This document shows positions 6,532 to 11,529 of a DNA stretch of 11,529 nucleotides, piece by piece. Position numbers and translations under genes: made by a program. The number at the start of each line of letters is the position of its first letter. The first letter of the stretch is position 1. Below the pieces are notes generated by a model, which saw nothing but the letters and a program-made list of their open reading frames with translations, searched no databases and was not told the origin of the DNA. Origin of the DNA: Cyanobacteriota bacterium (GTDB lineage: Bacteria > Cyanobacteriota > Cyanobacteriia > Phormidesmidales > Phormidesmidaceae); assembly GCA_027619675.1 (NCBI GenBank), contig JAQCHG010000012.1:1-11529 (forward strand), in the 5' to 3' direction.

Positions 6532-6573
6532 GACCATGGATATTTTTGCAGGCAGACACCTTAGGACGCGGGC

Positions 6574-7485
6574 ATGACAGATCATTTGATCCGGGCAACC
6601 GCCGCCGATGGCGGCATTCGCATAGTGGGGGTCACCACCACCCAACTGGTGCAAGCTGCCCGTCAACGCCACGGCCTCTCCTACGTGGCCACCGCTGCCC
6701 TGGGCAGGGCCATGGCAGCGGGGCTGTTGTTGGTGTCCAGCATGAAACGGCCCGAATCGCGGGTGAACGTGCGCATTCGCGGCGATGGCCCCTTGGGGGG
6801 CGTGCTAGTGGATGCGGGCCTAGACGGCACCGTGCGCGGCTATGTAGACCACGGCGATATTGAACTGCCCCCCAATGCTGACGGCAAACTAGACGTGGGC
6901 AGCGCCATTGGCCGCAACGGCTATCTCTACGTGGTGCGGGATGTGGGCTATGGTCAGCCCTACGCCAGCACGGTGGAGTTGGTGTCGGGGGAAATTGGCG
7001 AAGACCTCACCTACTACCTCGCCACCTCTGAGCAAACCCCATCAGCCCTGGTGCTGGGGGTGTTTGTGGGGGCCGACGGGGTGGAAGCCGCCGGAGGGTT
7101 GCTGCTCCAGGTGTTGCCTAAGGCCGCGCGGGATGAGTCGCTGATCACCCTGCTAGAAAGCCGCATGGCCCAACTGTCAAGCTTCACCACCCACCTGCGG
7201 GATCACCAAACCCTGCCCGAGATTTTTGCATCCCTCGTTGGGGATTTAGACCTAACTCTGCTGCCGGGTGAACAGGCGGTGCGATTCCATTGCCCCTGCT
7301 CTTCTAACCGCATGTTGGGAGCCCTGAAGATGCTAGGGGCGGAAGAATTACAGGACATGATTGAAAAGGATGACGGGGCCGAAGCTACCTGCCATTTCTG
7401 TGGCGAGGTGTACCGGGCGTCGGCGTCGGACCTGAGCCAACTGATTGAAGATTTACGCTTAGAGAAGTCAGGGGCCTCGTCTTGA
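6574..7485 (+). CDS. hslO: Hsp33 redox-regulated molecular chaperone
   Basis: Hsp33 is a cytosolic holdase that is inactive when its four cysteines hold zinc; oxidants plus unfolding release the zinc and switch it on. The 303-residue length is normal. The N-terminal domain includes MTDHLIRATAADGGIRIVGV, then AALGRAMAAGLLL (41-53), the RIRGDGPLGG segment (68-76) and LYVVRDVGYGQPYASTVEL (118-136). The C-terminal redox switch carries the zinc ligands C240-P-C242 and C273-H-F-C276, so both halves of the CxC...CxxC motif are present. The ATG at 6574 has AGGA about 9 bases upstream. comM ends 177 bases upstream on the same strand; the TACAAT noted in between favours a separate promoter. In a phototroph the likely triggers are peroxide, hypochlorite or heat-plus-light stress. 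Confidence 0.97.
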   Translation: MTDHLIRATAADGGIRIVGVTTTQLVQAARQRHGLSYVATAALGRAMAAGLLLVSSMKRPESRVNVRIRGDGPLGGVLVDAGLDGTVRGYVDHGDIELPPNADGKLDVGSAIGRNGYLYVVRDVGYGQPYASTVELVSGEIGEDLTYYLATSEQTPSALVLGVFVGADGVEAAGGLLLQVLPKAARDESLITLLESRMAQLSSFTTHLRDHQTLPEIFASLVGDLDLTLLPGEQAVRFHCPCSSNRMLGALKMLGAEELQDMIEKDDGAEATCHFCGEVYRASASDLSQLIEDLRLEKSGASS

Positions 7486-7521
7486 CAGGGCAGTCCGCTA
7501 GTCACGGGCGACAGCAGTACG

Positions 7522-7677
7522 GTGACGGTGAATTGTCAGCAGGCAGTATTGCTGGAACCGGATAAGGGGGCGATCGCCAAGGCGTTGGAGATGGGGCTGG
7601 GTTCGGTGAAGGGAATGGCGGATTTTGGCGACGCGATCGGCCAGTTGTGCCCCCATGTGGAGGCGACGGCGGGTTAG
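7522..7677 (+). CDS. Unrecognised short ORF or gene fragment
   Basis: From the GTG at 7522 the frame encodes 51 residues starting VTVNCQQAVLLEPDKGAIAK and ending in CPHVEATAG, stop TAG. It is open back to the hslO stop and lies in the same frame as hslO, but the TGA clearly ends Hsp33 at its usual length. The amphipathic segment AIAKALEMGLGSVKGMADFGDAI looks protein-like. There is no clear Shine-Dalgarno. I do not recognise a family; it may be the tail of a lost gene or chance. Confidence 0.25.
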   Translation: MTVNCQQAVLLEPDKGAIAKALEMGLGSVKGMADFGDAIGQLCPHVEATAG

Positions 7678-7762
7678 CTGGGGAAGCATGGACACAAGCT
7701 CCTGTCCTTGGTGGGGCTAATCTTGTAGGTGTTTGAGGGTTAGATGGTGGAGGCGGCTATCC

Positions 7763-7861
7763 GTGGAAATCAGTATCAATGTCCCAGACGATTTAGCCTT
7801 ACGGCCCACATCCGTATCCCAGCAATTGCCGGAAATTTTGGAGTTGGGTCTGCGAGAATGA
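7763..7861 (+). pseudogene. Truncated antitoxin-like protein (N-terminal half only)
   Basis: A GTG-started frame of 32 codons reads VEISINVPDDLALRPTSVSQ followed by QLPEILELGLRE and then TGA. GGTGGAGG lies about 10 bases upstream as a ribosome binding site. The pattern (short beta strand, PDDLA, then LPEILELGLRE) resembles the start of small cyanobacterial antitoxin-type proteins, which normally run on for some 40-50 more residues. Here the frame stops right after LRE, and the following sequence does not restore the usual tail. An inverted repeat starts 40 bases downstream. No partner toxin is seen. It may be a relic, or a very short functional peptide. Confidence 0.45.
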
Positions 7862-7901
7862 TCACCCCTAAGTAAGTAAGCTCAATGATCTTGTAGACGG
7901 G

Positions 7902-7968
7902 TTTCGACTCCGCTCAACCCTCAAATCCTTGCCGGATAAAGAGTCTAGCTGATTGAGCGGAGTCGAAA
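7902..7968. repeat. Inverted repeat with 16-bp arms
   Basis: TTTCGACTCCGCTCAA (7902-7917) and TTGAGCGGAGTCGAAA (7953-7968) are exact reverse complements with a 35-nt loop. They lie 72 bases past the ndhD stop on the minus strand and could form a 3' hairpin on that transcript, but no T-run follows. The arm resembles a string I recall from many bacterial intergenic repeats, so a dispersed element is the likelier reading. Confidence 0.7.
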
Positions 7969-8039
7969 TCAGCGGCAGGTATGAAGTTTGATTAGTCCCG
8001 GCTACTTAAGACCTATTTGTATGTCAAAACTCTAACCTT

Positions 8040-9728
8040 TCAAAAGGTCGTCGATTTGAGGGTTTCTGCAAAGAATGCCTCTCCATAAGGGGGGACAGTT
8101 GCCTGGGTCATGTCCTGGTAAACGGCCTGGACTGAGGTATTGACGGCCACGGTTTTGGCATCGTACATCTGGGTAGCCAATTTGGGATAAAACCCGATCG
8201 CCAAAATCAGCCCCAGAAAACAGGCGGCAATCATCACCTCACGGAAGGTGGCATCTTCAAACTTGGATTGGTCAGGTAGCTCACAGTTGTTGCCAAAGCA
8301 CGCGGGCTCTTCGCTCCCTTGACTTTTCAGATCAACATCATTGATATCGCAGAAGGGAAGGATGTCGCAGACCGGAAGCGCCTCGGCAGCATAAAACACC
8401 TGGCGCAGCATCGACAGCAGGTAAATCGGGGTCAGAATCAAACCCACGGCAGACAGCCCCACCATCACGGCGCGGAAGGTCTCGCTGTAGGCCCCACTGG
8501 TGGCAAACCCGACAAACACCGCCACCTCGCTGGCAAACCCGCTCATGCCCGGTAGCGCCAGGGAGGCCATCGCCCCCATGGTAAACAGGGCAAACACCCT
8601 GGGCAGAGCCTGACCCACATCGCTCATCTCATTCATCATCATGGTGTGGGTGCGATCGTAGGTGACCCCCGCCAAGAAGAAGAGCACCGAGGCAATCAGC
8701 CCGTGGGAGAGCATTTGCAGCAGCGCCCCACTGATGCCCAAATCGGTAAAGGAGGCAATGCCCAGCAGCACAAAGCCCATGTGGGACACCGACGAATAGG
8801 CCAGACGCCGCTTCATGTTCGTCTGGGCAAAGGAATTGAGCGCCCCGTAGACGATGTTGATCACCCCCACGATCGCCAAAATCGGCGCAAAGTAAACGTG
8901 GGCATGGGGCAACAGTTCGAGATTTAAGCGGATCAGGCCATAGCCGCCCATTTTCAGCAGCACCCCCGCTAACACCATGGACACGGGCGACGAAGCTTCC
9001 CCGTGGGCATCGGGTAGCCAAGTGTGGAAGGGAAAAATGGCCAGTTTCACCCCAAAGGCAATCAGCAGTCCGGCATAGAGCAGCAGTTCGAGCCCGAGGG
9101 GAAAGGATTTGAGATGGAGTTGGGCGATATCAAAGGTGATCCCATCGCCGTAGAAGGCCATGGCCAGGGCCGCCACCAGAATGAAGATGGAGGAGATGGC
9201 GGTGTACATCAAGAATTTGGTAGCGGCGTAACGCCGATTTTGCCCGCCCCAAATGCACACCAGCAGATAGACCGGCACCAGCTCCACTTCCCACATGATG
9301 AAAAACAGCAGCAAATCCTGGGCCACAAAGACGCCAATTTGGGCGGCATAAAGCACCAGCATTAGGCTGTAGAACAGCCGGGGTCGGCGGTTGACCCGCC
9401 AGGCCGACAGCATCGAGAGGGTGGTCACCAAGCCCGCTAGCAGCACCAGGGGAGCCGACAGTCCATCTACGGAAACCGTCCAATTCAGGCCAAATGCGGG
9501 CAGCCAGGAAAAGGTTTCGACGATTTGAAAATCGGCCCGAGTGGGATCGTAGTGGGTCCAGAAGACGTAGCCCATGAGCGCCAGGTCAAGCCCGCCAACA
9601 CTGATGGCGTACCAGCGAATCAGGTTATTGTTCGTGCCGCGCACCAGGGGAAAGAACGGCATCACTAGCGCTCCGATGAGCGGCAGCAGGATCAAAATCG
9701 TGAGCCAGGGGACTTGAGCGATCGCCAT
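8040..9728 (-). CDS. ndhD: NAD(P)H-quinone oxidoreductase (NDH-1) subunit 4, NdhD
   Basis: The 562-residue polytopic subunit is an antiporter-like proton channel of the thylakoid NDH-1 complex, which serves respiration and cyclic electron flow around photosystem I. About 14 helices are evident. Conserved residues include E147 in [16 protein letters not shown]228 and H235 in [21 protein letters not shown] (225-245), K259 in [36 protein letters not shown] (306-327), and E401 in [11 protein letters not shown]. This sequence belongs with the NdhD1/NdhD2 forms rather than the CO2-uptake NdhD3/NdhD4 forms. Its length and the lack of a neighbouring ndhF favour an NdhD2-like paralogue, but I cannot settle that. 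A hydrophilic loop at about 447-496 before the last main helix contains C454, C460, C477 and C482. The ATG at 9728 gives the expected N-terminus, without a strong Shine-Dalgarno. Confidence 0.96.
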   Translation of the reverse strand: MAIAQVPWLTILILLPLIGALVMPFFPLVRGTNNNLIRWYAISVGGLDLALMGYVFWTHYDPTRADFQIVETFSWLPAFGLNWTVSVDGLSAPLVLLAGLVTTLSMLSAWRVNRRPRLFYSLMLVLYAAQIGVFVAQDLLLFFIMWEVELVPVYLLVCIWGGQNRRYAATKFLMYTAISSIFILVAALAMAFYGDGITFDIAQLHLKSFPLGLELLLYAGLLIAFGVKLAIFPFHTWLPDAHGEASSPVSMVLAGVLLKMGGYGLIRLNLELLPHAHVYFAPILAIVGVINIVYGALNSFAQTNMKRRLAYSSVSHMGFVLLGIASFTDLGISGALLQMLSHGLIASVLFFLAGVTYDRTHTMMMNEMSDVGQALPRVFALFTMGAMASLALPGMSGFASEVAVFVGFATSGAYSETFRAVMVGLSAVGLILTPIYLLSMLRQVFYAAEALPVCDILPFCDINDVDLKSQGSEEPACFGNNCELPDQSKFEDATFREVMIAACFLGLILAIGFYPKLATQMYDAKTVAVNTSVQAVYQDMTQATVPPYGEAFFAETLKSTTF

Positions 9729-9849
9729 AGGTCGTTTGCGTGGGGTGGTCTCGAATTAAATGGGGCGTGATTGGGCCTGACTGGAACCGACATCGCCTTC
9801 CATCGATTTAACTCTATGGGAGGCGAAATTCCATTTACCTTTGTCTATG

Positions 9850-9871
9850 ATTAAAGCATTATTAAAGCATT
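9850..9871. promoter_or_regulatory. Tandem 11-bp direct repeat upstream of ndhD
   Basis: ATTAAAGCATT occurs twice with no gap (9850-9860, 9861-9871). It is 122-143 bases upstream of the ndhD ATG, in one of the few AT-rich stretches of the window. The spacing puts both units on the same face of the helix, as for a cooperative regulator or a promoter-proximal element. The protein that might bind is unknown. Confidence 0.4.
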
Positions 9872-9908
9872 ACGGGGATCGTTTATCTAGGGCAATCATC
9901 CGTGTTAA

Positions 9909-9938
9909 GCGTCCCCAGGGGCAACTCCCTGGGGACGC
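9909..9938. repeat. Very strong 12-bp hairpin with short loop
   Basis: GCGTCCCCAGGG (9909-9920) and CCCTGGGGACGC (9927-9938) pair perfectly around GCAACT; a G-T pair could shorten the loop to four. No T-run follows on the plus strand and only TTAACA on the minus strand. It sits between divergent genes, so it is not positioned as a terminator for either. It may be a dispersed palindrome or a 5'-leader structure. Confidence 0.6.
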
Positions 9939-9956
9939 CCCCGAGTTTGGGGCAGC

Positions 9957-10047
9957 AGGACTAACGCAACGCGATCGCAAATTCTCAACGTTCCCTTTAG
10001 GCAAGGGGCTTAAGCCCCTTGTTCGTCGGTGCAATCGCATCAGTTCT
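9957..10047 (-). repeat. MITE-like dispersed element, copy C (inverted)
   Basis: Read on the minus strand it starts AGAACTGATGCGATTGCACC, continues ACCGACGAACAAGGGGCTTA and ends GTTGCGTTAGTCCT, matching copy B in order and spacing. It holds the best-preserved core: CAAGGGGCTTAAGCCCCTTG (10002-10021) is a perfect 20-bp palindrome. The ends AGAACTGATGCG and (inverse) AGGACTAACGCA resemble each other. There is no coding capacity. Confidence 0.55.
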
Positions 10048-10182
10048 AGGGGCAAGGCGATCGCGCCAGGGCCTACTCAGGGTTCCCGCTGATCCCCACC
10101 CTGGCTGTTGATCCCCAACCCCTTGCCGCTCTCTTCGTTCAAGGGACGGGGGATAATGGCACCGTTGGTGATGGAGCGTGTC

Positions 10183-11523
10183 ATGGCTGCGGATGCCCAA
10201 GGTGCAGACCCCAAAATTATCGTGCTGGACGATGATCCCACCGGATCTCAGACCGTCCATAGCTGCCTGCTGCTCATGCAGTGGGATGTGGACACCCTAG
10301 TGGAGGGGCTGCGCGATCGCGCCCCGATTGTGTTCATCCTCACCAACACCCGCGCCCTACCACCGGATCAAGCCGATGCCATCACCCGCACCGTCTGCCA
10401 CAACCTGAAGCTGGCCATCCCCCAGGCCGGAATTGAGGAATTTCTGGTGGTGAGCCGATCGGACTCCACCCTGCGGGGCCACTACCCCATTGAGACGGAC
10501 GCGATCGCCGACGAGCTTGGCCCCTTCGATGCCCACTGCCTGGTGCCCGCCTTTTTTGAAGGAGGCCGCATCACCCGCGACAGCATCCACTACGTCATGC
10601 AGGGGGGCACCGCCGTCCCCGCCCATGAAACGGAATTTGCCCGCGATTCCGTCTTTGGCTACCGCCACAGCTATCTGCCCGACTATGTGGCGGAAAAAAC
10701 CCAGGGCCGCATTCCCACAACAGCGGTAGAGCGGTTCACCCTGACGGATCTGCGCCAGGGCTGCCGCGAGCGCCTGATGCAGCTCGAAGCCAACACCTGC
10801 GCCGTGGTGGATGGGGAAGTGCAGGCAGACCTCAACCGCTTTGCCGAGGACGTGCGGGCTGCCGCCGCTGCGGGCAAACGCTTCCTTTTCCGCAGTGCCG
10901 CCAGCATCCTCACCGCCCTGGCCAACCTGCCCCCCCAACCCGTCGCCCCCACCGCCATGGCCCAATATGTGCGCGGGGGCAAACCCGGTGCCGTCCTGGT
11001 GGGCTCCCATGTGCAGAAAACCACCCAGCAGTTAGCGGTGCTGTTGCAGGAACCGGGCACCGTCCCCATTGAGGTAGATCTGCATCCCTGGGCCGAAGGC
11101 ATTACCCCCGAGGGGCGATCGCAGGTGCTAACGGATGTGCTGGCCCAGGCCGCGACCGCCCACGCCCAGGGCCAGACCCCGGTGATCTACACCAGCCGGG
11201 AGGAACTCACCTTTAAGGACATCAACACCCGCCTCGCCTTTGGTCAGCAGGTGTCAGAGTTGTTGATGGACATTGAACGGGGCCTGCCCCCCACCATTGG
11301 GTTTCTGATCAGCAAAGGCGGCATCACCTCTAACGACACCCTCAGCACTGGGCTAGCCCTGCGGACGGCGCGGCTGCTGGGGCAGATCATCCCCGGCTGT
11401 TCCGTGGTGCGCACCCCCGCCGATCACCCCGCCTTCCCCAACCTGCCCGTGGTGCTATTCCCCGGCAATGTGGGGGATGAAAGCGCCCTGGCCCTGGCCT
11501 ATCGCCGCTTCCTGGGGGCCTAG
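10183..11523 (+). CDS. Four-carbon acid sugar kinase family protein (DUF1537)
   Basis: From the chosen start the protein has 446 residues. The N-terminal substrate-binding domain carries KIIVLDDDPTGSQTVH (11-26), LTNTRALPP (53-61) and SRSDSTLRGHYPIE (91-104), followed by LVPAFFEGGRITRD (120-133). The C-terminal nucleotide-binding domain has SKGGITSND (377-385) and the glycine-rich PGNVGDES (427-434). Characterised relatives phosphorylate threonate, erythronate or similar acids with ATP; the substrate here cannot be read from sequence, and no PdxA-like or aldolase partner is in view. The frame is open upstream to 10108, with possible starts at 10156 and 10171, but the extra translation derives from a palindrome-like repeat. 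The ATG at 10183 has GGAG six bases upstream and best fits the family start. The stop at 11521-11523 is inside the window, so the gene is complete. Confidence 0.92.
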   Translation: MAADAQGADPKIIVLDDDPTGSQTVHSCLLLMQWDVDTLVEGLRDRAPIVFILTNTRALPPDQADAITRTVCHNLKLAIPQAGIEEFLVVSRSDSTLRGHYPIETDAIADELGPFDAHCLVPAFFEGGRITRDSIHYVMQGGTAVPAHETEFARDSVFGYRHSYLPDYVAEKTQGRIPTTAVERFTLTDLRQGCRERLMQLEANTCAVVDGEVQADLNRFAEDVRAAAAAGKRFLFRSAASILTALANLPPQPVAPTAMAQYVRGGKPGAVLVGSHVQKTTQQLAVLLQEPGTVPIEVDLHPWAEGITPEGRSQVLTDVLAQAATAHAQGQTPVIYTSREELTFKDINTRLAFGQQVSELLMDIERGLPPTIGFLISKGGITSNDTLSTGLALRTARLLGQIIPGCSVVRTPADHPAFPNLPVVLFPGNVGDESALALAYRRFLGA

Positions 11524-11529
11524 GGCGGG

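Larger units (their letters stand above)
7486..8039. other. 554-bp gene-poor region between hslO and ndhD
   Basis: Between two convergent genes this stretch has no intact recognisable gene. It contains an unrecognised short plus-strand frame (7522-7677), a truncated antitoxin-like frame (7763-7861) and an inverted repeat (7902-7968). It looks like a place where genes have decayed and repeats have collected. Confidence 0.55.
9729..10182. other. Divergent intergenic region between ndhD and the sugar-acid kinase
   Basis: The 454 bases serve as upstream DNA for both genes. They contain an AT-rich patch with an 11-bp tandem repeat, a very strong hairpin and element copy C. Just before the kinase, CCCCAACCCCTTGCC...AAGGGACGGGG looks like another degenerate GC palindrome; it is open in the kinase frame, but its translation is not family-like. 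Confidence 0.55.

Noticed and set aside
7486..7677. Readthrough extension of Hsp33 past its TGA in the same frame
   Set aside because: Hsp33 already has its normal length and complete zinc motif; an open same-frame stretch of 64 codons is not remarkable in GC-rich DNA.
7498..7695. A 65-codon minus-strand frame after hslO
   Set aside because: Its translation is rich in Arg and His, typical of an antisense shadow, and overlaps a more protein-like plus-strand frame.
10108..10182. N-terminal extension of the sugar-acid kinase from TTG 10108 or ATG 10156
   Set aside because: The extra residues (IPNPLPLSSFKGRG) translate a GC palindrome-like repeat, while ATG 10183 has a well-spaced GGAG and matches the family start.
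1..11529. HIP1 octamers as a candidate array or CRISPR-like repeat
   Set aside because: The 20 GCGATCGC sites are scattered through genes and spacers without regular spacing, as expected for cyanobacterial HIP1.

Overview
The window is chromosomal DNA from a GC-rich cyanobacterium. I count 20 copies of the cyanobacterial HIP1 octamer GCGATCGC in 11.5 kb. The gene set agrees: a homogentisate phytyltransferase (tocopherol synthesis), an NDH-1 subunit 4 of photosynthetic type, a DUF2288 protein and a cyanobacterial-style ComM. The genus cannot be fixed from sequence alone. GC content and repeat load would suit a Leptolyngbya-like filamentous form, but that is a guess.

Layout, left to right. 1-232: a perfect 15-bp inverted repeat, then copy A of a dispersed ~90-bp element. 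233-1270 (+): DUF1016/YhcG-type PD-(D/E)XK nuclease. 1271-1468: element copy D, which supplies a terminator-like hairpin, plus another palindromic repeat. 1469-2473 (-): homogentisate phytyltransferase. 2596-2895 (-): DUF2288 protein, with a possible micro-ORF overlapping its start. 3118-3372 (-): small protein with an N-terminal membrane anchor. 3423-4334 (-): polytopic membrane protein that looks like a CPBP-family intramembrane protease without its catalytic residues. 4335-4866: repeats (tandem 10-mer, element copy B, a 98-bp interrupted palindrome) and a candidate promoter. 4867-6396 (+): ComM/YifB AAA+ ATPase. 6574-7485 (+): Hsp33 redox chaperone. 7486-8039: gene-poor, with an unrecognised short ORF, a truncated antitoxin-like ORF and a long-loop inverted repeat. 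8040-9728 (-): NDH-1 subunit 4. 9729-10182: divergent intergenic region with an 11-bp tandem repeat, a very strong hairpin and element copy C. 10183-11523 (+): four-carbon acid sugar kinase family protein.

The genes are mostly housekeeping and do not form one pathway. The only likely operon is the degenerate CPBP protein followed by the small membrane-anchored protein (50-bp gap); DUF2288 and the phytyltransferase may follow on the same strand. I found no complete new defence or mobile system. The least ordinary items are: (1) four diverged copies, in both orientations, of a ~78-91-bp MITE-like element with similar ends and a central palindrome; (2) the CPBP-like protein with all three catalytic motifs replaced; (3) the truncated antitoxin-like ORF beside a repeat; (4) the structured region upstream of ndhD.
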